Source: Streptomyces sp. NBC_00083 (lineage in GTDB: Bacteria; Actinomycetota; Actinomycetes; Streptomycetales; Streptomycetaceae). Taken from it: DNA of 52,694 bases. The stretch is from assembly GCF_026343295.1 (NCBI RefSeq), contig NZ_JAPELY010000006.1:1-52694 (forward strand), given 5' to 3'. The position numbers were made by a program, and so were the translations under genes. This document shows positions 15,225-22,857 of this stretch, piece after piece; within the stretch, counting starts at the first letter, position 1; the number at the start of each line of letters is the position of its first letter. Below the pieces are notes generated by a model. The model was given only the letters and a program-made list of their open reading frames with translations. It was not told where the DNA came from and did not search any database.

Positions 15225-15638
15225 TCAGGAGGTCGTGGCCGCGCGGAGGATGTCGGCGTGGTCGAACGCAAGTCGTTCCGGCAGGGCGTCCAGGGGCCAC
15301 CAGCGGGCGGTGCGGGCGTCGTCCCCGGCGGCGATGGGAGTGCCGGCGGGGACGACGGCGAGGTAGGCATCGGTGCTGTACCTGCCGCGCGGGTCGCGGC
15401 CCGGCTGGTCCCAGGTGCCGATCGTGCGCAGCTGGTCGGGGTCGACGCGGACTCCGGTCTCCTCCAGGAGTTCCCGGGCGGCCGCCATGCGGCTGGTCTC
15501 TCCTTCGTCCTGGTGGCCACCCGGCAAAGCCCAGGCGCCCTCGAACGGCGGCCAGTCGCGCTCGATCAGCAGGACGTTGCCGTCGAGAGTCAGGGCGACC
15601 ACGTCGGCGGTGTAGCGGGTGGTCTCGGTCTCGGTCAT
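15225..15638 (-). CDS. Nudix hydrolase
   Basis: A protein of 137 residues with a complete nudix box at about 41-63: G-HQDEG-E-TSRMAAA-RE-LLEE-TG. The family hydrolyses nucleoside diphosphates linked to another group, using Mg2+ held by the REUxEE glutamates. The substrate cannot be told. It follows the 59-residue gene and heads toward a strong terminator, and sits in a cassette with ASCH, GGDEF and kinase proteins, so a nucleotide-related role is plausible. Confidence 0.93.
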   Translation of the reverse strand: MTETETTRYTADVVALTLDGNVLLIERDWPPFEGAWALPGGHQDEGETSRMAAARELLEETGVRVDPDQLRTIGTWDQPGRDPRGRYSTDAYLAVVPAGTPIAAGDDARTARWWPLDALPERLAFDHADILRAATTS

Positions 15639-15660
15639 GTGTACCTCTCGGTGAAGTGGA

Positions 15661-15840
15661 TCAGTGGGTGGTGGTGTCGGTGACCACGAGGAACTGGTCG
15701 GTGCGGAGGTCCATCACGACCTCCGCCTGCGTGCCCTGAGCGCGCTGGGCAGCGGCGTACGCTTCGGCCGGCCAGGAGCCGCGGGGGCCTCCGGCGGGGA
15801 AGCGCTCCAGGACGGTGCGGGAGGGCGCGACGGTGGCCAT
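15661..15840 (-). CDS. Small hypothetical protein (59 residues)
   Basis: ATG at 15840 overlaps the stop of the upstream gene as TGATG. The protein reads MATVAPSRTVLERFPAGGPR, then SWPAEAYAAAQRAQGTQAEV and DLRTDQFLVVTDTT. Codon use is typical of the region. It is coupled to the OB-fold-like gene and followed after 22 nt by the nudix gene. Function unknown. Confidence 0.65.
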   Translation of the reverse strand: MATVAPSRTVLERFPAGGPRGSWPAEAYAAAQRAQGTQAEVVMDLRTDQFLVVTDTTTH

Positions 15841-16325
15841 CAGGCGTCACCGCCGTTCACGCGCTCGTCGATGTCGATGAGGGTGGCGATGGCGTCGGGG
15901 TTGTCGGCCAGGCCGACCCACCGGCCGCTCGCGGTGAAGACGGGGACCTGGTCGTGGTCTCCGTCGAAGATGACGACGTAGTCGGCGTACCTGTCGATGA
16001 CCATGTCGCTCAGGACCGGGATGAGCGCGGTGTCCAGGACCTCCAGGCCGTCGACGGTGAGGTGGGCGTCCTCGCCGGGCGCCTGCGGCTGGACCAGGGT
16101 GCCGGTGACGCGCAGCAGGTCGCCGGGCTGTATGCCGGTGAGCAGCGCGTGGGTGATCCGGGGGTCGCCGCTGATGCAGGAGACGACCGTGTCGGGCGCG
16201 TCGTCGGCGAGGGTGTCGATGTCGGCGGGCCGGACGATCAGGTCGAAGGTGGCGGTGTCCGAGCGGCGGCCGGGAGTGGGGATGGCGTCGACCCAGCCGT
16301 CGACGGCGCAGTGCTTGGTGTCCAT
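15840..16325 (-). CDS. OB-fold-like hypothetical protein
   Basis: A protein of 161 residues. The central part (ATFDLIVRPADIDTL, GIQPGDLLRVTGTLVQPQ and HLTVDGLEVLDTALIP) has the alternating strands and PGDLLRVTG turn of OB-fold nucleic-acid-binding proteins, while the C-terminal third resembles a short regulatory domain (DQVPVFTASGRWVGLADNPDAIATLI). The assignment is by pattern only. It is coupled at both ends by 1-nt TGATG overlaps. Confidence 0.65.
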   Translation of the reverse strand: MDTKHCAVDGWVDAIPTPGRRSDTATFDLIVRPADIDTLADDAPDTVVSCISGDPRITHALLTGIQPGDLLRVTGTLVQPQAPGEDAHLTVDGLEVLDTALIPVLSDMVIDRYADYVVIFDGDHDQVPVFTASGRWVGLADNPDAIATLIDIDERVNGGDA

Positions 16326-16528
16326 CAGTTGGCCTCCGCCAGGGTCTTGGTGGAGCGGGAGCGGGGTCGGGGGGTGCGCTGCGCGAGCACCAGGAGCTCG
16401 CAGTTGCGCTTCTGCTCAGCGGGCGTGAGCGGCCGGGCCTTCGCGGTGCCGTGGCGGTGCCAGAGCGGAGAGGCCGGCGGTTCGGGGTAGGCGAGCGTGT
16501 GGTCGACGTCGCGGTCGGTGCTGCTCAT
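16325..16528 (-). CDS. Small basic hypothetical protein
   Basis: A protein of 67 residues (MSSTDRDVDHTLAYPEPPAS) with a basic C-terminal half (RTPRPRSRSTKTLAEAN). Its stop overlaps the next start (TGATG) and it is preceded by GGGAGGT-like ribosome binding sequence. No domain recognised. Confidence 0.6.
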   Translation of the reverse strand: MSSTDRDVDHTLAYPEPPASPLWHRHGTAKARPLTPAEQKRNCELLVLAQRTPRPRSRSTKTLAEAN

Positions 16529-16549
16529 GGGGACCTCCGGGGGGAGGGG

Positions 16550-16828
16550 TCAGGCGTGGGTGGCGCGCTTGGTGCTCTTGGACTGGGTGTCGGAGGCGAA
16601 CCTGCCGAGGCGGGCCTCAACGGGGTTCGCGGCGATCCAGTCCTCAGCGCACGCCTTGTGGACGGGCTCCCCGGCGTGGGAGCGCATCGGCGTGGGCTTG
16701 TCGCACAGCACGCAGGGGCGGTCCTGCCAGCGGTCGTAGTGCTGGCTGTCGCGCCATTCGAGGAGCGTGCCGGGAGCCGGGACCAGGCCCGGCTCGAACG
16801 GCTTCTTCTTGTCTCCGGTGCGGGTCAC
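16550..16828 (-). CDS. Small Cys/His-rich protein
   Basis: A protein of 92 residues from the GTG at 16828, overlapping the ASCH gene stop by 4 nt. It contains RPCVLCDKPTPMRSHAGEPV followed by HKACAEDW, giving CxxC...H...H..C ligands for one zinc. Basic at both ends (KKKPFEP, KSTKRATHA). Likely a zinc-binding nucleic-acid or protein adaptor; no family assigned. Confidence 0.65.
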   Translation of the reverse strand: MTRTGDKKKPFEPGLVPAPGTLLEWRDSQHYDRWQDRPCVLCDKPTPMRSHAGEPVHKACAEDWIAANPVEARLGRFASDTQSKSTKRATHA

Positions 16829-17265
16829 GGCCGGAAGTCGGGCAGCTGCTGGAACACGCGCTCCAGCAGGTCCGGGGTCGGCTTCCACGGCACGACCTGC
16901 CCGCGCGCGGGGACGGGCAGGGGCAATTCCTGGACGTCGGCGAGCACCAGGTGCCAGGAGTCCGGGTGCGCCCACTGCGAGCAGAGCGGCGCTCCCTCGA
17001 GGTCCTGGTGGCAGTCGGTGATCCGGGCGACGCCGACGACCGCTCCGGTGACCAGCTGGCGGTCGCGGATCGTGCGGCCGATCAGCGGGACGCGCAGGGC
17101 GGGCCGGTCGACGGCCTGGCTCGTGTGCAGCAGCACCCAGCCGGTCCGCCACCGGGCGGGCCGGTTCTCCACCGTCTTGGCTCCGGCGAGGATGCAGGCC
17201 GCGTACGGCTGCCGGATGCTGATGCCGCGGATCCAGTCGCCCTCGGGCAGGGTCGCGATGCTCAT
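16825..17265 (-). CDS. ASCH domain protein
   Basis: A protein of 146 residues from the ATG at 17265, overlapping the GGDEF stop by 4 nt. It begins with the ASCH signature (ISIRQPYAACILAGAKTVEN then RPARWRTGWVLLH), including the G-x-K-x-x-E-x-R motif, and continues with VVGVARITDCHQD and WHLVLADVQELPLP strands. ASCH domains bind RNA or modified nucleosides, and some are amidohydrolases. Placement with nudix, kinase and zinc proteins suggests a nucleotide- or RNA-related role. Confidence 0.85.
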   Translation of the reverse strand: MSIATLPEGDWIRGISIRQPYAACILAGAKTVENRPARWRTGWVLLHTSQAVDRPALRVPLIGRTIRDRQLVTGAVVGVARITDCHQDLEGAPLCSQWAHPDSWHLVLADVQELPLPVPARGQVVPWKPTPDLLERVFQQLPDFRP

Positions 17266-17939
17266 GCGGCCCGCCCCCACACGGCCGTACCCGGACGCCC
17301 GGCCCGGCGGCCGTTGATGGACGGCACGGTGACGTGCTGCGCCGTCGCGAAGGCCGCGCGGCCGGAGTGCTTGCCGTCATAGAGGGCGGCATCGGCGGCC
17401 CTCTGGAGCACGGTCAGGTCGCGGGAGCCGACCGAGGCCGGGGCCGCGGCGCCGACCGAGGCGGCGACGTCGACGGTGCGGCCGTCGTCCAGGGTGACCG
17501 GGGTGTGCAGCATCCGGACCAGCTGCTCCAGGCGGTGCGCGCGACGGTCGGAGGTCAGCTCCAGGACCACGGCGAACTCATCGCCCCCGAGCCTGCCCAC
17601 GGACGCGCGCGGGCCCGCCCAGGCGGTGAGCCGGGCTCCGATCGCGGCGAGGACCGTGTCCCCGGCCGCATGGCCCATGCCGTCATTGATCTGCTTGAAG
17701 TGGTCGGCGTCGACCATGACCACGGTCACCTTGTCGCCGTGGCGGACCAGGAGCCGGCGGGCACGGGCGGTGTAGGCGTCGCGGCGCAGCAGGCCGGTCA
17801 GCGGGTCCTTCCGGGTGGCCGCGAGTTTGCGGTGCAGCGCCAGGGCGTGCACGGTCCAGCCGGTGAGCGGCAGGGCGGCGGTGGTGATCAGGAGGGTGCG
17901 CGGGCCGATCCGGCCCTGTACGCGCAGAACGGAGTCCAT
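17262..17939 (-). CDS. GGDEF-domain protein, probable diguanylate cyclase
   Basis: A protein of 225 residues. One membrane segment near the N-terminus (TLLITTAALPLTGWTVHALAL) precedes a full GGDEF domain: DPLTGLLRRDAY, VMVDADHFKQINDGMGHAAGD and RLGGDEF (GGDEF at 118-122). The metal-binding Asp residues and substrate loop are present, so c-di-GMP synthesis is likely. The RxxD inhibitory site normally 5 residues before GGDEF is missing (RASV), so feedback control may be absent. In Streptomyces c-di-GMP drives BldD, the developmental repressor. A plasmid copy could influence differentiation. Confidence 0.92.
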   Translation of the reverse strand: MDSVLRVQGRIGPRTLLITTAALPLTGWTVHALALHRKLAATRKDPLTGLLRRDAYTARARRLLVRHGDKVTVVMVDADHFKQINDGMGHAAGDTVLAAIGARLTAWAGPRASVGRLGGDEFAVVLELTSDRRAHRLEQLVRMLHTPVTLDDGRTVDVAASVGAAAPASVGSRDLTVLQRAADAALYDGKHSGRAAFATAQHVTVPSINGRRAGRPGTAVWGRAA

Positions 17940-18029
17940 ACTGAGGATCTCCCTCTCGTCTCGTACGGGTTGGGTGGGCCCGGGGCAGCCGTCGAAGCCG
18001 CCAAGCAGAGCGGCTGTCCCGGGGCAGAG

Positions 18030-18335
18030 CTACATCTCGAAGGGCTTGGAGTTGAGCCAGCTGTACGGGCTCCTCCAGGGGCCGGCCGTCGCGGCGGGCC
18101 AGTCGAGCTCCCAGCCGGGCCGGTATCCACAGGCGCACCAGCCGCCCGGACCTCCGTGGGGAATCTCGCGTCCGGCTTCGGCTGCGGCGCGCGCCGCGTC
18201 GTAGACCTCGTGCGCGGCCTTCACGGCGGCGCTGCGGCTGTCCGCCCAGCCGGTGAAGACGTGCACGCCTTCCAGGCCGGGTGTCTCGGTGCTCCGTATA
18301 GGGACGTCGACCTCGTAGTACGGGGGCTGGGTCAT
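18030..18335 (-). CDS. Hypothetical protein of 101 residues
   Basis: The ATG at 18335 (MTQPPYYEVDVPIRSTETPG) has GAGGAG about 9 nt upstream; an ATG 9 nt earlier is too close to it. The protein has a VHVFTGWADSRSAAVKAAHE segment and a Cys/Trp-rich end (GGWCACGYRPGWELDWP). No domain recognised. Confidence 0.6.
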   Translation of the reverse strand: MTQPPYYEVDVPIRSTETPGLEGVHVFTGWADSRSAAVKAAHEVYDAARAAAEAGREIPHGGPGGWCACGYRPGWELDWPAATAGPWRSPYSWLNSKPFEM

Positions 18336-18431
18336 GACGTCCATCTCCTCTCGTGATCGCGGCGGTTGAGGGACCACCGCGACCGCCCCGGTCCCGGCGG
18401 TGAGCCGGGGCCGGGGCAGCACGGAGGTCCG

Positions 18432-19391
18432 TCAGCCTCGGATCGCTTCGAGGGCCTGCTCTTCGAGGTCGGCGCGCCCGTCGGGGTCGTCGTCCTGGTC
18501 GTCGTCGTTGTTCGGGCCGTGGACGGTGCAGACGATGTCCTCGTCGTCGTCCAGGTCGCCGTTCAGCGCGCGGAACAGGCAGGTGACGCTGTAGGCGGGC
18601 ACCCAGGCGTAGCCGGTGCATTCGTCGTCGTCCGGGCACGGCACCATCACGTCGAACCCGACGTCGCCCTCACCGTCCACGTCGGTGCGCAGGGCGAGGG
18701 TGAGGTACATCTGACCGAGGCGGATCTCCGCGACGCGGTCGCCGCCGGCGACGTTCGAGCCGGGCTTCCACCGCCACAGCGGCAGGATCTCCTCGCCGAA
18801 GGTCCGGCGTACGAGGTTCAGTTCGCCCAGGCCGTCGCTGCCGTCCAGTCCGAGGTCGGCTTGCCGCGTCCCGCTCAGGCGCTCCAGGAACGGCAGCAGC
18901 CGGTAGAGGCTGTCGGAGAAGACGACCTCGGGGAAGCCCTCCGCCTTGAGGGTCCGATGGGAGTCGACCATGTCCTGGCGCTGCTTGACGACTACGTCCT
19001 CCGGCACCGTGCGGTTGGCCGGCCTCGGGCCCTGCCGCTCGATGCAGACGCTGCCGGGCGTGGTGACCATGACCGCGATGGGAAGCATGTCGTGCCGCTT
19101 GGCGGCGGCGACCAGCGGCTCCCTGGCTGCTGCCGTGACGTTGGTCGCGTCGACGACGGTGAACAGCCGGCGGCGCATCCTCGCCTCCAGGAGCAGGTGC
19201 AGGGCTGCGACCGCGTCGCCGGTCGCGTCCTGGTCGCCCGCGTCGTCGCTGACGACCTCGCGCAGCGCGTCCAGGGACAGGACCTGAGAGGCGGGCCAGG
19301 TGCGCGCGATCGTGGACTTCCCGGCGCCGGACGGGCCGATGAGGACCACGAGGCTGTGCTCGGGCATCTCCGGGTAGATCAGCTCGGTCAT
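18432..19391 (-). CDS. P-loop kinase (polynucleotide-kinase-like AAA)
   Basis: A protein of 319 residues with Walker A GPSGAGKST at 19-27 and the strand VVDATNVTAAAREPLVAAAK typical of PNKP-type kinase domains. Lid arginines follow (CIERQGPRPANR). The C-terminal ~130 residues form a separate acidic domain with two Cys (CPDDDECTGYAWVP, CTVHGPNNDDDQDDD). PNKP kinases phosphorylate 5'-OH ends of RNA or DNA, but related proteins act on small substrates. The start has AAGGAG upstream. Its ATG overlaps a 33-codon frame (ATGA). Confidence 0.85.
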   Translation of the reverse strand: MTELIYPEMPEHSLVVLIGPSGAGKSTIARTWPASQVLSLDALREVVSDDAGDQDATGDAVAALHLLLEARMRRRLFTVVDATNVTAAAREPLVAAAKRHDMLPIAVMVTTPGSVCIERQGPRPANRTVPEDVVVKQRQDMVDSHRTLKAEGFPEVVFSDSLYRLLPFLERLSGTRQADLGLDGSDGLGELNLVRRTFGEEILPLWRWKPGSNVAGGDRVAEIRLGQMYLTLALRTDVDGEGDVGFDVMVPCPDDDECTGYAWVPAYSVTCLFRALNGDLDDDEDIVCTVHGPNNDDDQDDDPDGRADLEEQALEAIRG

Positions 19392-19489
19392 GCGAGATCT
19401 CCTTGCGGGTGAGGGTGCCGGGCAGCCCGGATGAGGCGCTGCCCGGCGTGGGAGGTGAGCAGTACGGCGGCTTCGCGCAGCGCCGTCAG
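19388..19489 (-). CDS. Possible 33-residue gene with a CTG start, or a remnant
   Basis: The frame LTALREAAVLLTSHAGQRLI..PQGDLA begins at CTG (19489), overlapping the upstream stop by 4 nt (CTGA), and its stop overlaps the kinase start by 4 nt (ATGA). The sequence is clearly similar to the last 30 residues of the 112-residue protein two genes upstream (LHEAAALITDNAGMRLIWAA). It is either a non-canonical-start mini-gene or a truncated duplicate kept in register. Confidence 0.4.
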   Translation of the reverse strand: MTALREAAVLLTSHAGQRLIRAARHPHPQGDLA

Positions 19490-19653
19490 CGGACGATCAT
19501 GTGGTTGGGGTGGCCGTTGTTCATGTGGTCCACGCACTGCGGGCAGTCCTCGCGCGGACCGAGCCCGGCGTGGGCCTGGCGGCTGGCGTACGCGTGGTGC
19601 CAGCACTGCGTGCACTGACCCCGGGGCGGGTTCTCCGCCTTGGTGTTCGCCAT
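19486..19653 (-). CDS. Small zinc-ribbon protein, pRL2-8-like
   Basis: A protein of 55 residues: MANTKAENPPRGQCTQCWHH, then a linker and EDCPQCVDHMNNGHPNHMIV. Two Cys-x2-Cys pairs and several histidines suit one zinc ribbon. Short proteins with CPQCVDHMNNGHP-type endings are common on Streptomyces mobile elements and are often labelled pRL2-8; their function is not known. The ATG at 19653 overlaps the upstream stop as TGATG. Confidence 0.75.
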   Translation of the reverse strand: MANTKAENPPRGQCTQCWHHAYASRQAHAGLGPREDCPQCVDHMNNGHPNHMIVR

Positions 19654-19991
19654 CAGCGCTCTCCCTGCGGTTGGAGGGAGCGGGCCGCCCAGATGAGGCG
19701 CATCCCGGCGTTGTCGGTGATCAGGGCGGCGGCTTCGTGCAGCGGGCAGGAGGCGTCACCGTCGCGGTCGGGCTCGATCTGCTCAGCCCTGCGGGCGGCG
19801 GCGGTGACCAGCTGCGCGAGGAACGGGATGAAGCCGCCGGGCGGGTCGGTGTCCTCGATGAGCTCGCGCAGGATCGCGGCGAGCTCCTCCTGGTCGACGT
19901 CGTCGGCGCTGAGGTCGTCCTCGATCTGCTGGAGGGCCAGGGAGGCGATGCCGACGGCGGCGCGGACGCGTTCGATGCGGGTGCGGGTCAC
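19653..19991 (-). CDS. Hypothetical helical protein (112 residues)
   Basis: Starts at the GTG at 19991, overlapping the upstream stop by 4 nt. Helical throughout: RVRAAVGIASLALQQIEDDL, EELAAILRELIEDTDPPGGF and a C-terminal LHEAAALITDNAGMRLIWAA. The last 30 residues are duplicated in the short frame at 19388-19489. Function unknown. Confidence 0.65.
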   Translation of the reverse strand: MTRTRIERVRAAVGIASLALQQIEDDLSADDVDQEELAAILRELIEDTDPPGGFIPFLAQLVTAAARRAEQIEPDRDGDASCPLHEAAALITDNAGMRLIWAARSLQPQGER

Positions 19992-20572
19992 CGGCGGGCG
20001 CCGGGGCGGGTGGTGAGCCAGACGGTGACGGCGGCCGCGCCGACGCCGATCGCGCGGTGCAGTGCGGCGTCCAGCTCCATCCACGAACTGCCGGGCCCGG
20101 TGAGCTCCTTGGTGACCGTGCCTTCGTCGTCGAGGCGGACCGCCTGGCAGTGCTCGATGTACCCGGTCTTCCGGGTCTTCTTCGCCAGCCACAGCAGAGC
20201 GGCCCCACGGTCGATCGCCGCGTGCGTCCCAGCGTTGATGGCGGCGCCGGCGAGCAGCGCGGCCGGTGTGACGCGGTAGCCGAACGCGCGGGTGATCGCG
20301 ACGGTCGCCCCGAGCTGCACGGCGGTGTACGAGGCGACGTGACAGGCCACGGCACGCCTGCCGAGCGCGCTGGTGGTCATCGTCGGGCGGGTGGAGTCCG
20401 GCGTGGCCGGGGAGCCGTCGGCGTGGACCAGGTCCTCGCCGTACATCCGCTTCCGGGAAGCCGTTTTCGAGCCCTGGACCCAGTGGTCACAGGCGGGGTG
20501 CAGCTCGCCGAAGGTCGCCAGCAGGGTGCCGAAGAGGGCCAGGCGCTCGGTGGTGAGGGTCAGTCGGGGCAT
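19988..20572 (-). CDS. Small integral membrane protein
   Basis: A protein of 194 residues from the ATG at 20572 (MPRLTLTTERLALFGTLLAT), with AGGAGA upstream. Residues ~70-130 include membrane-compatible segments (CHVASYTAVQLGATVAITRA and AALLAGAAINAGTHAAIDRG) with a conserved-looking histidine-rich interior, and a second hydrophobic stretch near the C-terminus. The HPACDHWVQGSKTASRKRM motif near residue 25 is distinctive. It resembles membrane proteins seen on Streptomyces phages and plasmids; no function assigned. Confidence 0.65.
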   Translation of the reverse strand: MPRLTLTTERLALFGTLLATFGELHPACDHWVQGSKTASRKRMYGEDLVHADGSPATPDSTRPTMTTSALGRRAVACHVASYTAVQLGATVAITRAFGYRVTPAALLAGAAINAGTHAAIDRGAALLWLAKKTRKTGYIEHCQAVRLDDEGTVTKELTGPGSSWMELDAALHRAIGVGAAAVTVWLTTRPGARR

Positions 20573-20661
20573 GCTGGGGTTCTCCTGATCTCGAATCTCG
20601 GGTGAAGGGAGCGGGGCGGCCGGCCTCCTTGCCGATGCTGCGGTCGCCCCGGTGTGCCGCT

Positions 20662-20690
20662 CCGCCCCCGGCCTGCGTGGCCGGGGGCGG
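20662..20690 (-). terminator. Terminator between hypothetical genes
   Basis: CCGCCCCCGGCC (20662-20673) pairs with GGCCGGGGGCGG (20679-20690), loop TGCGT. Confidence 0.85.
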
Positions 20691-20700
20691 AGTTCGTACG

Positions 20701-21237
20701 TCAAGGCCGGCCGAAGGGCTGGACGGTGAAGCGGGTGCCCTGCCCGGAGCTGGTGGGCGTCGCGGTGAGGAAGCCGGGCTCCGTCTGCGCGAGGGACGCC
20801 AGCAGCGCCTTGATCCAGTCGGTGGAGCGCTGGACGTCGACGCGCAGCGCGTTGAAGTCGGCGAGGTGCACCGGACGCGGCGCCGTGCCGTACCGGTGGC
20901 GCCACAGCCGGGAGCGGATCAGTTCGACGGCCTCGGGGTCGTCGGGCCGGGCGGGCACGCCGCGCGGCATCGACCGGCAGGCCGTGGCGTGCGCGTTGGC
21001 CGCCTTGGCGGCCTCCGCCTCCGACATCGGGTTGTGGCCGGCGTTCTGGTCCGCGCGGTAGGTGCAGCCCAGGCAGGCCGCGGCGTAGTGCGCGGTGCTC
21101 CGGTCGGCGTCGGCGGTGTAGACAAGGACGGTCGCGCCCTCCAGCGCCCGGTAGCGCTGGGAGACGAGCGTGCCCTCCGGCGTCCACGTCTCCGGCTCGG
21201 GAACAGGGGCGGGGGCGGTGCGGGTGAACAGCGACAC
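20701..21237 (-). CDS. Hypothetical protein of 178 residues
   Basis: Starts at the GTG at 21237 (VSLFTRTAPAPVPEPETWTP) with AAGGAGAG upstream. It contains HYAAACLGCTYRADQNAGHN and EAAKAANAHATACRSMP, a Cys/His-bearing region that may bind zinc, and a C-terminal helix (HLADFNALRVDVQRSTDWIK). The N-terminal third resembles short beta-rich segments. No family recognised. It is the last gene before the terminator at 20662. Confidence 0.65.
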   Translation of the reverse strand: MSLFTRTAPAPVPEPETWTPEGTLVSQRYRALEGATVLVYTADADRSTAHYAAACLGCTYRADQNAGHNPMSEAEAAKAANAHATACRSMPRGVPARPDDPEAVELIRSRLWRHRYGTAPRPVHLADFNALRVDVQRSTDWIKALLASLAQTEPGFLTATPTSSGQGTRFTVQPFGRP

Positions 21238-21265
21238 GGTGACTCTCCTTCGAGGGGTTCGTTGA

Positions 21266-21730
21266 TCAGGCGGCGAGCCGGTGGATGACCGGGGCCGTGG
21301 ACGCGAAGTAGGTGTCGGGGCTGGGCTCGTATCCCCTGGCGCAGGGGTCGCAGCAGCCCTGGGTGCGCAGCGGGAGGCAGAAGTAGTAGCGCCTGCGGCA
21401 TTCCGGGCACGTGGACCTCGCGGCCATCGCCCGGTCCAGCGCCCATTCCTGCGCCATCGTCGGCACACGTTTCGGCCGGGCGAGCGCCACGTCGTACAGC
21501 CAGCCCCTGGTGGGGTGGTTGCACGAGATGTCGGGGCGGAACGCGCAGTACTTGCAGCGCAGGATGGCGACCGGGCCGTGCCCGCCGGGGCTCAGGCCCT
21601 GCTCGCGCAGTTGCCTGCGGGTGACAAGGCCCTCGGGGCAGGAGCGCCGGTCGAACTCCTCCAGCGTCGCGGTGCTGCGCGGCACCTTCTTGACCTCGCG
21701 GCGTCGGCCCTTCTTCCGAGGGCGGGGCAT
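21266..21730 (-). CDS. RRQRL-type zinc-binding protein
   Basis: A protein of 154 residues from the ATG at 21730, with TGGAG upstream. A basic N-terminus (RPRKKGRRREVKKVPR) is followed by VTRRQLREQGLSPGGHGPVA and LRCKYCAFR, then CPECRRRYYFC and CCDPC: at least three Cys pairs. This fits the family known as RRQRL motif-containing zinc-binding protein, frequent near transfer genes of Streptomyces. It probably binds nucleic acid; the role is not established. Confidence 0.8.
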   Translation of the reverse strand: MPRPRKKGRRREVKKVPRSTATLEEFDRRSCPEGLVTRRQLREQGLSPGGHGPVAILRCKYCAFRPDISCNHPTRGWLYDVALARPKRVPTMAQEWALDRAMAARSTCPECRRRYYFCLPLRTQGCCDPCARGYEPSPDTYFASTAPVIHRLAA

Positions 21731-21873
21731 CACCGGCTCCAGGTACCGGGGAGCCGGTGGGGGCGGTGTGGGTAGCGGGGGCCGGGGCGCTGCGGGCGGG
21801 GCCGGCCGATCCGGCGGCGCGGGCGGGGAATGAGCACGAGCGGTTCCTCCTGGTGTCGGTGGACAGCAAGCGC

Positions 21874-21963
21874 CGCGCCCCGCCGACGTCGTGCTGTCGG
21901 CGGGGCGCGAGGTGGCCGGTCGGCCTGTCCAGCCCTCGCCCACCCAGGAGCGGGTGGGCGAGG
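21874..21963 (-). terminator. Two strong hairpins downstream of the membrane gene
   Basis: CGCGCCCCGCCGAC (21874-21887) / GTCGGCGGGGCGCG (21896-21909) and CCTCGCCCACCC (21934-21945) / GGGTGGGCGAGG (21952-21963). Tandem terminators separate the transfer-related genes from the small-gene cassette. Confidence 0.85.
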
Positions 21964-21984
21964 ACCAGGCGGAGCGACCGGAGG

Positions 21985-22767
21985 TCAGTCCCGGAACGGG
22001 CAGCCGCTGTGCGGGTGCTGTTCGGCGGCCGGGGCCGGGGGCTGGACGGGGACGTGGATCTCGGGCTTGACCGTGACCTTCGCGGGGCGTCCGGCGACGA
22101 CGCGGCGGCGCAAGGTCAGGCCGCGCATCGCGAACGCGGACAGGAACGTCCAGGCGAGGACGGCGAGCCCGGCCGCGACGGTGCGGCTGGCCTCCGGGGT
22201 GGTCGTCCAGACCATGAACACGGTGGCCGCGCCCCACGCGGTCCACATCGCGCGCACCCCGTTGTTCCGGGAGAGGTAGCCGAGGACCAGGCCGACGATG
22301 CCGGTGAGCAGCCACAGCGTGTAGACGGTGGAGCCTTCGACGGCGAGGCCGGCGGAGTGCTGCGCGATGTACGTGCGCACCGGCTGGTCGACGACGGCGG
22401 CCACGCCGCTGGAGGTGTCGACGCCGACCTGCACCTTGGGCACGGCGGTGAGCAGCTGGTGCAGCGCCTGGAGGACGACTTCGCCGGCGGCCTTGGCCAT
22501 CAGCACGACGAAGGACACCCCGGCGACCATCAGCACGGCGCGGATCCAGGGGGCCATGTACCGCGGGCCGTCCTCGGGAGCGCGGAGGACGTCCTGCCAC
22601 ATCTCGTAGAGGACGCCGTCGACGTCCCAGGCCCGGTTCCACCCGTCGCGCAGCCGCTCGCGCAGCGCGGCGAACCGCGGCGGCTTGGGCGGCGCCTTCG
22701 GGAACGGGACGGGGAGGTAGGTGAGCTCCTGGCGGTTCTGGCCGGGGGTGTTGTCGTTGGACGGCAC
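21985..22767 (-). CDS. Polytopic membrane protein of the transfer region
   Basis: A protein of 260 residues from the GTG at 22767, with TTGGAG 8 nt upstream. Four likely membrane segments: IRAVLMVAGVSFVVLMAKAA, YTLWLLTGIVGLVLGYLS, MWTAWGAATVFMVWTT and TVAAGLAVLAWTFLSAFAM. A Pro-rich tail ends HSGCPFRD. The layout matches accessory membrane proteins encoded near TraB-like translocases and Spd (plasmid spreading) proteins in Streptomyces. Specific function is inferred from location only. Confidence 0.7.
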   Translation of the reverse strand: MPSNDNTPGQNRQELTYLPVPFPKAPPKPPRFAALRERLRDGWNRAWDVDGVLYEMWQDVLRAPEDGPRYMAPWIRAVLMVAGVSFVVLMAKAAGEVVLQALHQLLTAVPKVQVGVDTSSGVAAVVDQPVRTYIAQHSAGLAVEGSTVYTLWLLTGIVGLVLGYLSRNNGVRAMWTAWGAATVFMVWTTTPEASRTVAAGLAVLAWTFLSAFAMRGLTLRRRVVAGRPAKVTVKPEIHVPVQPPAPAAEQHPHSGCPFRD

Positions 22768-22857
22768 GGGGCAACTCCAAGGTGTCGATGCGGTGTTCAC
22801 GGAGCGTGCGAGTGGGACAAGCTGTGTGCGACAGGACTGGAGAGGGAGGCGGCTGCG

